Part shown: in pieces, positions 28,249-39,718 of the stretch
Layout of the letters: each line of letters begins with the position of its first letter
Numbering within the stretch: position 1 is the stretch's first letter
Source: Ampullaceana balthica
Taxonomy: Eukaryota; Mollusca; Gastropoda; Lymnaeidae
Length of the DNA: 64,000 nucleotides
Reading direction: 5' to 3'
Assembly: GCA_944989445.1 (NCBI GenBank)
Contig: CALYLW010000288.1
Coordinates: forward strand, 206,001 to 270,000
Position numbers and translations under genes: made by a program
Notes under the pieces: generated by a model
Database searches by the model: none
The model's input: the letters and a program-made list of their open reading frames with translations, nothing else
What the model was told of the DNA's origin: nothing

Positions 28249-29278
28249 AAATCCCTTATATTAACTTCACCGCCGTCTCTGTCGTTCTGTTGTCATCTCT
28301 CTCTTGGGCGGGCGGAAAAACAAAAGTCAAAAATGACCCACTTCCCGTGATCCGATCGAGCTGAAATTTGGTACACGGACCCGTCTCACCTAACAATGCA
28401 TCGTATCAAAATTTCAGATCGATCGAACGTACCGTAATTAAATTTATGCCTTTTTAGTTTATCCTTATATAACGTATGTAATTCAAACTCACTGTTTGTT
28501 ATTGTTTTTTTTCACGGGATTATTCAGTCACGCGTTGACGCGACCCATCGAAGTACCGGCGTGCTTTTGTTTAAATTTTACGTGTCACGCTGAGCTCGGT
28601 CAAGCGATCGGTGACCAGACTGTTCCCCTCTCCCCCACCCCCCACATGGGTTATGAAGCAAAGTTGAGTTAAAGACAGATTCAGTCTGTAAATGTTTATC
28701 GCGTTTGGAAATAATCAATACTGTTAGTTATGTCTCATATATAAGGGATTTATAGTCAAAAACTTTGTTTTTACGGGTTTGTTTTATTAAATCCCTTATA
28801 TTAACTTCACCGCCGTCTCTGTCTTGGGCGGGCACCGCGGATAACAAAAGTAAAAAATGACCCACTTCCCGTGAAGCCATCGAGCTGAAATTTAGCACAC
28901 GGACCCGTGTCACCTAACAATGCATCGTAACAAAATTTCAGATCGATCGAACGTACCGTAATTAAATTAATGCACTTTTAGTTTATCTATATAAACTATA
29001 TGTAGCGGTCACTATCGTTTACATTTTACGGGTCACTTGACTTCACGCCAGCCACCGGTGTACACATCTCGTCTTTTAACCAGGTAAACCACCTGGAGTT
29101 GAGTTGACGCCACCCGTCCATGTCCACACCCCTCCCCCCAGTTTTAAAGCCAGGGGAGATAATTTCGGTTTCGGTCTGTAAATGTTTGTCGCGTTTGCAC
29201 ATAATCAATACTTTTAGTTATGTCTCATTGATAAGGGATTTATAGTCAAAAACTTTGTTTTTACGGGGTTGTTTTATT
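28249..29278 (+). repeat. two tandem copies of the AAATCCCTTATATTAAC repeat
   Basis: Unit 1 28249-28788 and unit 2 28789-29278. Each begins AAATCCCTTATATTAACTTC, contains AAAAATGACCCACTTCCCGT and AAATTTCAGATCGATCG, and ends near ATATAAGGGATTTATAGTCA. The ends of a unit are short inverted relatives (AAATCCCTTATAT/ATATAAGGGATTT). The same family fills 42781-45449, with diverged inverted copies near 33230-33728 and 37890-39124. Confidence 0.85.
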
Positions 29279-29376
29279 TTAAACAATTGCCTCTCACATT
29301 CAAGCCGATAGCCTGACATCCTTTGCTACTAAATCCGACCCTAACAGGAACAAACGTTCAAACTATGAAACGTAGT

Positions 29377-29555
29377 GTGGATATTTCTTTTTTTTTCCTG
29401 GGCCTGGGAAGTCCAGACTTCTATTTTTCTGGGGCCTGGGAAGTGGATATATCTCTTTTTGGGGCCTCAGAAGTGGAGATTTTTCTTTGCCAAGGCCTTG
29501 GAAGTGGAAATTTCAATTTTCCTGGGACGTGGAGATTTCTATTTTCCGGGGCCTG
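29377..29555. repeat. ~36-bp degenerate minisatellite
   Basis: About five imperfect copies of GGGGCCTGGGAAGTGGATAT plus a T-rich stretch. The two open frames across it reflect the repeat only. Confidence 0.8.
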
Positions 29556-29687
29556 AGCCTTCTAATTTCAGATTTTTAATAAGCAAACAATGCAAGTAAA
29601 ACATCAAACATTTCAGTTATTAAATTCTAACACTGAACGTCTCTTCAAATGTCACTTCAAATCACTTTGTACATTTAAGTCTCTTTA

Positions 29688-30237
29688 GGGGCCGTCCCTA
29701 AAGTACGTCACGCTATTTTGACCATTTTTAACTCCCCCCTCCCCCTGTCACAAACTGTCACACACCTCGGACCCCACCCCCCTGAAGTACCTCACACTTC
29801 GACGCGGTGGTTGAGTGGCAGCGCACTGGACTGTCGTACCGATGGTCACGGGTTCGAATCCGTGTGAAGGCAAGGGTTTGTTCCCGGGGCCTAGGGCGTC
29901 CCTGAGTCACCCCGCTCCGAATGGGTACCTAACACTACATGTATTTAGGCGGCTGGGTAATGCGTGGAACCCACAAAGCCGTGGCCTGTGAGCGCTGCAT
30001 CACTTGCCAAACAGATCATCTGTCATGGTCTGTGGACGCAACTATCTTCTGCATAGAAGGAGCGTCTGTATAGATAAGACAAGACAAGACTTTCGAAAAA
30101 AATGTTTTTTTTAATAACAAAATAATCAAAATTTAATATGAAACAGCGTGACGTCACACATGGCCGGACCCCCCGCATCCCCCTGTCACACTTTTTTACA
30201 CCCCCCCTCTGGAGCGTGACGTACTTTATGGACCCCC
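29688..30237. mobile_element. MITE, CCGTCCATAAATGACGTC family, copy E, split by a SINE
   Basis: Starts GGGGCCGTCCCTAAAGTACG and ends GTGACGTACTTTATGGACCC. A SINE interrupts the middle (29801-30090). Confidence 0.7.
29801..30090 (+). mobile_element. tRNA-derived SINE, copy 3
   Basis: Full-length: head GACGCGGTGGTTGAGTGGC, B box GGGTTCGAATCC, end ATAGATAAGACAAGACAAGAC. Nested in a MITE. Confidence 0.9.
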
Positions 30238-30460
30238 TTATCTGGGCATTGTGCTGGTAGCTTCACGTGCCTCCACGTATCTTGTTGCCGTCGCTGTTGA
30301 CACTTAGTTTGATGAGTTGAGACACTTGGTAATTACACATTTGTACCGATGCTGGGAGTGTGTACTTATTGGTCTGATTCAGGTGTGTCCAACTCAAAAA
30401 TATATGTAACACCTCTCCTTCCACTAAATGGCCGTCTCAACATGTTGTTTCGTCGGGATG

Positions 30461-31120
30461 TCATACCATCGTTAGTCTTAACGATGTATGACTGGCGTGG
30501 TTGCTGCTGACACGACGACTGCTGGCTGCCACGAGCCTGTAGGTTCTTTCTGGATATACACTTTGCTTCCAGGCTGCAAGTGTGTGCGTCTGTAGATTCT
30601 GGCTGATTTGTTGTAATACTTTTCCCGCTCTTTTTTTCTTATGACCCACATTTTCGTTGTTTCTTTTGGGTCAGAAGTTTTTATCTTCAGGTAAGCGTCC
30701 GTAGCAGGTAGATTCGCCCTGAGTCGTCTCCCCGTAAACAGCTGTGCAGGTGACGGACGTCTGCATACGGAGCGTTTCGTAGCTGCTTGACACGTAGCTT
30801 TAGTTTTCTTTTGCATGGACCTCTGATACTTGTTGCATATTACGCCCACAATTTTAATAAGATTCATCTGCTGACAACCTTGCAGACCAAGGATCGGCTT
30901 TGAGTGTGTCTTGACTATCTAAAATGTTAGCATCTCTGCCTTATCTTTTACTGAACATTTGGTTAATGCTTTGCTTAGAACAGGCAAGGTTTCACCACTG
31001 TATGTCGTAAGCCTAGCTGTTGATTTCTGAATGCTTACCATTCTATGTTGACAAAATCTGTAAGACAGAATGTTAACTTGTGCACCTGTGTCCAGTGTGA
31101 ACACTGCTCAAGCGTGACCA
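30461..31120 (-). pseudogene. Ty3/Gypsy-type LTR-retrotransposon relic (protease and integrase end)
   Basis: On the minus strand, 31104-30919 encodes a retropepsin-like stretch with the DTGA active-site motif and LTTYSGETLPVL. 30867-30478 encodes an integrase C-terminal stretch (SPAQLFTGRRLRANLP, YYNKSAR, SWQPAVVVSA). The order protease then integrase is right, but reverse transcriptase and RNase H are missing between them, so this is an internally deleted copy. No LTRs found. Old retroelement, not an active virus. Confidence 0.75.
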
Positions 31121-31613
31121 CATTGTTCCATTTATTGCTAGTTCCGTGTTGCAAGGACAAACTACCTAAGCAGAATGTTTCGTGGCTATAGTTAACTTTA
31201 TCTTCTGGTTGACGATTGACTACTTTTACACGTTTTGATCTGCATACTGTAGAAAAATAATCACATACAATATTCCTGAAAAGTAAAGATTTTTTTTGTT
31301 GAGATTCTTTCTCAGTTTTTACCTCTTTTTAATGAGTACCTTTTCATTTTTAACCACCATCATTCTCAAACTGACTAGAAGATCTTATTTAATACATTAA
31401 TAAATAATAATAAATACAAAAATACTATTTAAAAAAACAGACAGATAACGGGGTTTCTCTATCATAATTTTTTTTAATAGGAATAGAAGTAAACATTATT
31501 GTTCATTTGGATAATGAAAAACTTGTACATAATAGAAAACGTATGCATTCTATCTGGGGATTTAATATTTTTAAAGAACTATTTCCTTCCTGATTACTAA
31601 AATTGTGCCTGAA

Positions 31614-32061
31614 ATGGACGTCGTCTATGTGGCAATTCTTTTAATTTTAGCGATAGCTGTAACAAGTATGATTTAAAATTTAAATGATTCATATAGAAAA
31701 GTTAATTTTGTTTTCCCCAATTTTTAGTTAAACCATAAAACTTGATGCTTTTCGCTATCGACTGAAAAATTGTTCTCGAAATAAAATTAGACAACTGACC
31801 TTTTCTTAAGATTTCTTAATCTGTCTAGAACAGAATTAGGATCACTTCAAAATGTGTATAAATAGGACTTGAAATCATGTTTGTTGAGACTAATAGCGTT
31901 TTGTAATTTGCCGTCGAGCACTTTTGGTTTACACTCTGTAACAAAATTATGTTTATTTTTGTAAACTGTATTACAAATTAACATAGAATCGAGGAAGTGT
32001 CAAATTTAATTAAGACAATTGTGACAATTTCTTATAGATCTTGGAGAAAGAACACCCCAAG
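31614..32061 (+). CDS. possible small secreted-peptide gene, first two exons (weak)
   Basis: 31614-31665 starts with ATG and encodes a 17-residue hydrophobic leader (MDVVYVAILLILAIAVT) that looks like a signal peptide, ending at a GTATGA donor. A 24-nt stretch at 32038-32061, bounded by TTTCTTATAG and GTAGGC, fits the phase. Any third exon is unclear: the candidate near 32369 has a purine-rich, poor acceptor. No family is recognised and chance is a serious alternative. Confidence 0.25.
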
Positions 32062-32930
32062 GTAGGCTACGTTGAATTTTTAAAGATGATTTTGTTTTCG
32101 TCCCATTATTAAAATATATCTGTTTTAATTATTCTCATAATATTTTACCATACAAATACATTCTTAAAAATAAAAATAAGAACAAATGTATCTTTAGACC
32201 CTCGCCCCAACGAGTGCATATTGTCCATTCGATTCCATTGGGTATTTTAGAGTGCGTCATCCAGTGTTTGCTTACTAGTTTTGATGTAGATTCTATATAA
32301 GTTAAATAAATATCAGCACCTTCTATAGCGATAGTTAGAAAAATCATCGGTATACCTAAAATAAGAAGAAAAAACAGACACCAATCAAAAAGAAAGTAGG
32401 CGGATCAAACAAATTTTCCTGGATTCTGTTCAGCAAAAGTACCAATGACAGAAATCTATACCACACCAGCAGGTATTCGTCTAAACAAAAATAGCAACAA
32501 CAAATTTTAATGCATAATATTTTATTTTTGCTTAACTTAAGGAGCATTTTAAATATTTTTAAAAATCTGTTGTGTAATAAGCATTATTAAAATATTTTAA
32601 TTGTTCAAGAGAGGGGAAAAGTTGGCTGTAGGGTTATAAAAGACGAAAAAGGGAAGCAATAATTGTAATTCTTTTAAAGATAATTGCATATTTTATTAGG
32701 TAACTTTAGCAAATGGAACTTCATGTATTGACGTCACTACTTCCAGGATGTAATTTCAGAGTGGCATTAATTTTTTTTAAGGTAGCTTCACCATCAGCAT
32801 AGCTATTTTAGCATTAATGTTTAGGTAGATCTTTGATTTAACTTTTGTAATCGTAACATTAATTAAGTTGGACTAGAATAAGGATAAAGAACTACTTATT
32901 AGCTAATAATTTCAAATCTGCTATTGATAT
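32062..32930. other. AT-rich sequence, nothing firm
   Basis: No frame or terminal repeat I can support beyond the weak third-exon possibility near 32369. Confidence 0.4.
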
Positions 32931-32939
32931 GTAAAATAC

Positions 32940-33225
32940 AAAATACACAAAATTGTGCAATGAAAACAATAAATTTGAGCTTTATTTTTAGACTGATACG
33001 ACCGTAAACGTTTCGGCTAATGCCTTCATCAGAACAACATAAAATACATTCTTACAATACTTACATAAGTAATAATAACATTCTTAAAACATATTGTATT
33101 TTAAAATATTTATGTTAAATAAAAAGAAAGGAAAAACAAAAACAAACATGGACACAGGATATAGGAAAAAGGGGGAAGTATCCAAAGTTACAGTAAAAAC
33201 CACTAAATTTAGTTTTAGAATCAAG
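32940..33225 (-). mobile_element. Penelope-like 3' tail, copy 1
   Basis: Minus-strand copy of the tail that follows the GIY-YIG frame at 44480-45076: shared TATCCTGTGTCC-like stretch, the CTGATGAAGGCATTAGCCGAAACG core (33009-33032) and AAGCTCAAATTTATTG. No coding sequence remains. Confidence 0.7.
33009..33032 (-). ncRNA. hammerhead-ribozyme-like core
   Basis: Reverse strand CTGATGA - AGGCATTAGCC - GAAA with CG...CG able to close a short third stem ending in GTA. Penelope-like elements are known to carry hammerhead motifs. Stem I looks weak. Confidence 0.4.
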
Positions 33226-33229
33226 GGTT

Positions 33230-33728
33230 CAATAAAAAACCCCGTAAAAAACAAGTTTTGGACTATAAATCCTTTATGTACGAGAAGTAACTAAAAGAAT
33301 GTTCATCATAATACGCAGCGCAAGACCATCCAAAAATACAAATGTGTAGTTGTGTCGTAAAACATGTTTAATATAATGCGCACCGATCAGGAATATGTTT
33401 ATAAAAAGTGTTGTCAATAAAATACGCACCTAATTGCGGCGACAGAAAGGTTGCTCAATATAATGCGCACCCTTACACTCTATCTAAAAAAATAACACGA
33501 TACATAGGAATAAATAAAATAATCTAAAAAATCAATAATTCAATTAAGGTACATGTGATCGATCTGAAATTTTGATACATAGTTTTTATCATCGCCACCA
33601 AACTGCCTGCTAAATTTCAGCTCGCTAGCTCACGATTAAGTGGGTTAAAAATCGATCCAATGTTTTGGCGACCGACAAGCAATCAAGGGTTCAACCAAGC
33701 AACCAGACACCACGAGTTAATATAAAGG
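33230..33728 (-). repeat. diverged inverted copy of the AAATCCCTTATATTAAC repeat
   Basis: Contains the inverse of the unit's end (GACTATAAATCCTTTATGTAC, in two parts) and of its start (GAGTTAATATAAAGGAT). The interior has several spaced ATAATGCGCACC-like motifs (33370-33475). Confidence 0.6.
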
Positions 33729-35410
33729 ATCAAAAAATAATAAACGTTATAGAATGAATTTAAAAACTTAATTTATTTTTACTGTACGAAACCATTTCTG
33801 GAAAAAGCAAAATAAAAAGGTGAGGCTTGATTGTTATTTGATTCAATAACCTCACGAACTGAGGGGTTATTTGGCTGCTTCTAATCAAGTTTCATGCATG
33901 ATGAATCGACATTAATATAATGTTTTTGGGTAGAAAACCCATGTTTGTTACGTTGGGCAAAGGTAAAAGGAGATATAATAATACCTGAAAAATACAACAC
34001 CTCCATTATGATTCATAAACTAAAATTGTGGCAACTCCTCCGGGGAAATGTTGATAGCCGGTGGGGCTTTTCATGCGTTGTGGCATAAGCAGTAGTAACA
34101 TTTGAGTTTACGGGAGTCACCTCAAATTAGTGCCCCGTCTAAAGGGGTCCTAAATACAACTTTTAATCTCGACACACATGCAGTGAATTGGATTTCACAC
34201 CGATGCAAATGAAACACACCATCAAGGAGCCTCTAGGTAAGGGTCACATGAAAAGGGTGTCATAACAGAGGGTGTCGCCAAATCATACAGAATCTGAGGA
34301 GGTTCTAGGGGAAATCTGAGAGGATTGACACCATGATCTGCCGTCTCTGATGTATATGATGAAACCGAGCAGAGAATAACATATGCATTTGCCTAATTAT
34401 ATGTTCATTTGAGCCCGCAATTCTTAAGCTTCAAAAAAGTTAAAATCTTGCCCTAAATACAGAAGTATTTTAAAAGATGAACCCTTCATCTTAAATATAT
34501 AATTAATGTTCAAGGGTGAAGTTGAATTTTATACTGGAAGGTATGAGCAAATGTTGCCAACATCATCAAGTTTGCTTGTCATGTCATTTACACGGTGAAA
34601 ATTTATCTCTTAAGAACACATGACTGCTGTTGAAGAAGTAATCAGTCATATTACATATACATTGGTAATAGTTGTAAGATTGGGTGTTGAGATAACGAAA
34701 GAAAACTACACCCTTTCATTGTACATATCAGTAACACGATGAGTTATTTGTTTACTCGAAATATGTCGGACTTTAATTAAAATAAATTTAGACAAAAATA
34801 ACGTCATCTAGACTTGATTAGCTAGACGTGTTTAGTTACAGACGATTTTTTTTTCTATTTCCGTGCCAGATATTAATCTCTTCGAGTCGTCTAGCAAAAG
34901 GATCTCAAAATCTGCGAAAGGTCACAAGAGCTTAAATATGACAATGTGGAAGCATCAATGGTCTAATAACATCTCATTGTCTAATAAAGCTTAAAAGCAT
35001 TTAAAGTTTGATATATAACCTTATATTAAGTGACGTAGAAGAGCAGGCAGGATTGTCCACTGATAACTCCTTATTGTTCTTTATTTGGGTTGCAGATATT
35101 TTCGAGTAAAATAAAAGGATGATGAAGTGACATGATAGTTTTGTTATAGTTATATTTTTTTTTCATAAATTAATGCATACATGAAACGGGAACTCTGGGA
35201 TAAAAGTGGGTCAGTCTTAAAGTTGTATTTAAATATTCATATTATATTAAGTGGTAAACTTTAATGGGAATTAAAGAACACAGAGAAAAAAAAGCACTAG
35301 CTTTTAACACTAGCTTAAAATAAATGCAAGCACTTTCTAAAAGATGACGTGAGGTGCGAGGAGCGGATATTTAGTTTAAAAAACACTAGTAATGACAAAA
35401 TAATAAGTGG
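33729..35410. other. AT-rich intergenic sequence
   Basis: 1.7 kb with no supported gene or terminal repeat. I see nothing in it. Confidence 0.4.
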
Positions 35411-35412
35411 AT

Positions 35413-35560
35413 TCAGATCAGGGGTGTAGCTAGAACTTTTGCCGCCCGGTGCGGTCTCCAATAGGCCGCCCTTTTCAGGGGCCGTCCATAAATGACGTCA
35501 CGCACGGAGGAGGGGGGTGAGGGGAGTCATACATTTGTGACGATGTGTGACGAGGGTGTA
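35413..35560. repeat. MITE end fragments
   Basis: AGGGGTGTAGCTAGAAC (a hAT-type end) at about 35420, followed at 35478 by GGGGCCGTCCATAAATGACG, the end of the MITE family at 2404-3418. Confidence 0.5.
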
Positions 35561-35739
35561 GCATTATATGTTGCTAAATCATTGCACCGTCAAATCAATA
35601 GTTACAAGTCCATTGCGTTTATAACTACCTGGAATTTGATATTGGAAAAAAAAATAAACAAAGAAAATTTAGCACTACAAAAGTAAACAAAAAAATAAAC
35701 AAAAAACAAAAAGACAAACAAACAACTAAAACACAAAAC

Positions 35740-36380
35740 AACAGGATATTTATCGAGCATCGTTGTCAATAAAAGGACTTTTAAATGACTTTGAAGATCT
35801 AAGAAATAACGAAATCTATAACATTTTTGCCAAAATTGAAGAAACGTGTATAAAAATGAAAATCGAGCCAGTTCTAAAAAGGAAAGAAAAATGAAAACGA
35901 ATTCCAGGAGAGTATGCTGAAGATGAAGGACCTAACTTGGATTAATTAAAAAATTTTTTTTATAATTATTATTTTTTTTGCAGTCATTGATTCAATACTA
36001 ATGCAGTTAAAAGAGAGATTTTTTTCTCTGAAAAATATAGCAGCAATGATTGAACTATTGCAAAAAACAAAAAACCCGATGACATGTTTCATTTAGATCC
36101 TTCTAAATTATGTTCTTGCTACCTGGCAATGCAAGAATCGCACCCGAATATCGAACGAGCTCTGAAACATTTCTTAAAATGCCAACCACTGTAGCCACTG
36201 CTGAAAGGAGTTTCAGCAAACTAAAAAATTATCAAAAATTACTTGAGATTGACGTCAGGTAAACAACGCACATCACCTCTAACTCATCTTTCCACCGAAC
36301 GTGTACTTACCAGTCAAATAAACTTCGATGAAATACTCACTAATTTTGCAAACATTAAAGCAAGAAAAGTTAAGCTTTGA
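35740..36380 (+). pseudogene. hAT transposase C-terminus, ZMYM1-like, decayed
   Basis: With frameshifts, about 36178-36380 reads MPTTVATAERSFSKLK, TSPLTHLSTERVL and ILTNFANIKARKVKL then stop: the hAT dimerisation region. It parallels the end of the copy at 52150-53860. Upstream LLNDFEDL-type sequence is from the preceding region. Confidence 0.75.
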
Positions 36381-36527
36381 GGCTTTGATATAGGACAAAG
36401 GAGTAAATCAGTGGAGAGTTGCTTAAATTAAATTTTAATTGTGCGTTTCTATCGTTATGTATGAGATAGTGAGTATGACACATTGACACTATTGTTTTTA
36501 TTTTTAATACATTATGCTTCAATTATT

Positions 36528-36935
36528 GGGGCCTTCCATACATGACGTCACGCGATTTCGGTCGATCCCCCCCCCCTCGTCACGCATCGTCACAAAAAGT
36601 TAGACCAATATGACGTCACAAAGCCTTGCGCGCCGCCCCCCCATCAAAGCTGTATATTCTATTTAAAAAAGAGCATTTTCAAATAAATATTTGTCATTTA
36701 AGTACGTATTTAGTGTAAAGTTACACTCTAATATCGTAACAGGCGTGACGCCATGTAAAACGTCATAAAGTAAATTGTAAGGAAATCAAATATTTAACAG
36801 GAACTTTTATTTAAAGATGTGAGTTTTGATATGACGTCACATTTCTCGAACATCCCCCTCCCCCTCGTCACACATCGTCCCAAATGTGTGGAACCCCCTC
36901 CCCCTAGGTGCATGATGTCATTTATGGACATCCCC
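36528..36935. mobile_element. MITE, CCGTCCATAAATGACGTC family, copy D
   Basis: 408 bp; starts GGGGCCTTCCATACATGACG and ends GATGTCATTTATGGACATCC, with the shared interior AATATCGTAACAGGCGTG. The cleanest uninterrupted copy in the window. Confidence 0.8.
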
Positions 36936-37008
36936 ATTGTTGTCTATATTAACGCAAAAATATCCAGTTTTATCCACTAATTTATTTGGTAGTATTTAGT
37001 AAAAAAAA

Positions 37009-37757
37009 TAGGGCTGTTAACGATTAATTTAAATTTAATTTTAAAAAAATATCGATTAATTAATCGTTATTTCGATTAAAGCCAAAAATTAAAATGTGTG
37101 ATGTCATAAGTAACAATTATTAAACGTTCTTGTTGAAAATCTAAATAACACTGTAATGTCTGCTTTATATGTCATCTTTTAACCAACTGCGCAAAAAGAC
37201 AAGTGCGTTGACATTATTTGGTTCACGTGATGAGTGGGTCTAATTGACAATATAACCAGCCGAGCTGAACAATCATTCACACAGAACTGAGGTAACTGGT
37301 ATGCACAAAACGCTCTTGGCAATAAATAATATCATCGGATCCGGATATCGGTGTTCATTAAGTTTCCACCATTGTAGAGGATTAATGGATGCAGCAACAT
37401 TCATCTCCATTTTGTAACGCAGTAATTCATCAGAAGAACTGTCGTCATTTTCTGTCTCTGATTTAGACTCCATTACTGCCATCAGCTTAATACGCTTTTC
37501 ATTTGGTTTGATAAGCAGGCGAAGTGTTAGAACCATGGTAAGCAAACTTTATCAACATTTTGAACATTCCCGTCAGTCAATAGTTTAAAACCAAAATGTT
37601 CGTGTAATCGTCAGGAAATTTATTATTTATCGGCCACTACTTTTTATAATTTTTTTTTACTGTTTGACTTCCAATAATTTGTAAGTGATGGGTCGATTAA
37701 TCGTTAACAAATAGAGTAATAGTTCAAATTTTTTAACCGTTAATTTCCGCAGCCGTA
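37009..37757 (-). mobile_element. 749-bp hAT element, second copy of the 8797-9587 family
   Basis: Ends TAGGGCTGTTAACGATTAA and TTAATTTCCGCAGCCGTA. The minus strand encodes LQWWKLNEHRYPD...LCIPVTSVLCE, a hAT C-terminal block. Flanks do not show a clean duplication, so it is older or ends are eroded. It has the empty site for the MITE nested in the first copy. Confidence 0.8.
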
Positions 37758-37889
37758 ATAAATAATAAACTGTAAATTAGTATTGTTCCTGTCTTTTGCA
37801 TTTTTATATTCATGTTGTATGCCTGTCACTGTCAGACGACGTAATTATTGTAATAAATAATTAAAAAACCTTAAAAAAAACAATTTTTT

Positions 37890-39124
37890 GACTATAAATC
37901 CTTTATATACGAGACGTAACTAAAAGAATCATCATATATCTATTATATATTTACGCTCAATTATCGCTGATACCTAACGCTGAGGGACATCACTCTGCTT
38001 TTTTAAAATGTTGTGTTGTAAGCAGTGCTGATTGACTCAAATAGTTATTTTTTGGTGCATTAATTTGGTGCGCTGCTTTCAAAAATTAGTTAAAAAATCG
38101 TGTGGTGATTAGCACTGTAAAAAATATTATATAAATACTTTGTTTAATTTTCAGGAATATTTCGTATTTATCATACAAGGATAAGTTACTTGGGCTTTTG
38201 AAAAAAGTGGGCGCCGTAGGCACTCTAAATAAAAGTGGGCGCGCAGCAGTACAACCTATATTATATACATACTTTGTGTACATTTCAGGAATATTTCGTA
38301 TTTATCATACAAGGATGTTACTTGGGCTTTTGACATAAAAAATAAAATAATTTAAAAAAATAAAAATAAAATACGTTGTGTACATTTAAGAAATTTTAAT
38401 ATTACGTATTTATCATACAAGGACAAGTTAGTTTGGCTTTTGAAAAAGGTGGGCGTCTTAAGCGCCCTTAAAAAAGGGGGGCGCCGCAGGCGCCGCGGCA
38501 TAAAGTAGTATATTATATATTTATGCCCATTTATCGCTGATGCCTAACGCTAAGGGACATCACTCTGCTTTTTAAAAATTTTCTATTGTAAGCAGTGCTG
38601 ATTGACTCAAATAGTTATTTTTTGGTTCAGTAATTTGTCGCGCTGCTTTCTAAAATTATTTTAAAAATAGTTAAAAGACCTATGTCATCAGCAAATCGTA
38701 AGTTGCATAAGGGTCTTCCGCCTATAAAGATGGATGTGTTGTGAGTTTTTTGCATGATTTTTTTCAAGGAAGATATTGAACAGGACAGGTGAGAGAATGC
38801 AGCCCTCGTGGACTCCGATCGTTGTTTTGAAGAAGTCCCATTTTAAAAGCAGCCTTTAAATAAAACTTGACTGCTTGCCTGATTGCATAGTTCTTCGATC
38901 ACCTTTACAGTTTCTTCAATGTTGAAACTTCTCATCACTCGCCAATAGCAGACGGATAAAGCTGCTATATAGAGATAAACTAAAATTGCATTAATCTAAT
39001 TACGGCAGCAAAATTTCCGCTCGCTAGCATACGAGAAAGTGGGTTAAAAATCGATCAAAAGTTCTTTTGGCAAGCAAGGCATCAAGCAATCAAGCAAGCA
39101 GACGCCACGAGTTAATATAAAGGA
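37890..39124 (-). repeat. inverted 1.2-kb variant of the AAATCCCTTATATTAAC family with internal repeats
   Basis: End motif inverse at 37890-37935 and start motif inverse at about 39090-39124. Between them, a ~155-bp segment containing GGACATCACTCTGCTTTTT is duplicated (37945-38100, 38510-38670), and ATTTCGTATTTATCATACAA plus GTGGGCG blocks occur three times (38155-38470). Confidence 0.55.
38690..38940 (-). pseudogene. LINE reverse-transcriptase fragment
   Basis: The minus strand reads TTIGVHEGCILSPVLFNIFL and then IFIGGRPLCNLRFADDIGL, RT motifs B and C (FADD), in decayed frames. Confidence 0.75.
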
Positions 39125-39289
39125 TTTAATAAGAGAAATTCAATTATTTTCAATTGAAAAAGTCGTAAGGCTGAAACTTGTCAACTTATCAAGGGCGCCA
39201 AAAATAAATTAGCCAATGGCGTCAAAAACCCAGTTACGCCTCGTTACGTATTGATGTTACGGTTACGCACTGGTGTTCCTGTATCATGT

Positions 39290-39510
39290 GTCATTGTTTG
39301 TTGTTTTGCTTTTCTTTTCATTTTACATAACAATTTTATTATATAGCATGTCTTAAGAATTTAAATATAATTTTATTACTTATGTAAGTACGTACTTTAT
39401 GTTTATTGTACTGATGAAAGCAATAGCCGAAACGTTTACTGCCGTATTGGTTTAATAATAAAGCTCAAATTTATTATATCATTACACAATTTGTTTGTGT
39501 ATTTCGTATT
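39290..39510 (+). mobile_element. Penelope-like 3' tail, copy 2
   Basis: Shares the T-rich CATTTTACAT stretch, CTGATGAAAGCAATAGCCGA core (39411-39432) and ACACAATTTGTTTGTGTATT end with 44800-45076. Confidence 0.65.
39411..39455 (+). ncRNA. hammerhead-ribozyme-like core
   Basis: CTGATGA, then AAGCAATAGCC with a weakened stem II, then GAAACG...CCGTA. Less well paired than the copies at 33009 and 44984. Confidence 0.3.
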
Positions 39511-39718
39511 TTATTTTTTAACAGCGTTTTCACCCATTAATAAAGTGCAATATTGTGTTGTGTTTCTCATCACGTGTGTACAAAGGCAGTTGTTTGGTGT
39601 ATTAAGGCAGATAGTTTGTTGTGTTAAATGTGTGAGTTGTTGGTTTTATTCTTAGATAATTTAAAGCCACACAATCTCCATGTATTCAGAAAGCGAGGAA
39701 GTTGCTTACTGTCTAAAA

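Noticed and set aside
30461..31120. Endogenous virus with coding potential
   Set aside because: Only protease and integrase-end fragments of a Ty3/Gypsy-type retrotransposon remain, with the middle deleted and no envelope or LTRs seen.
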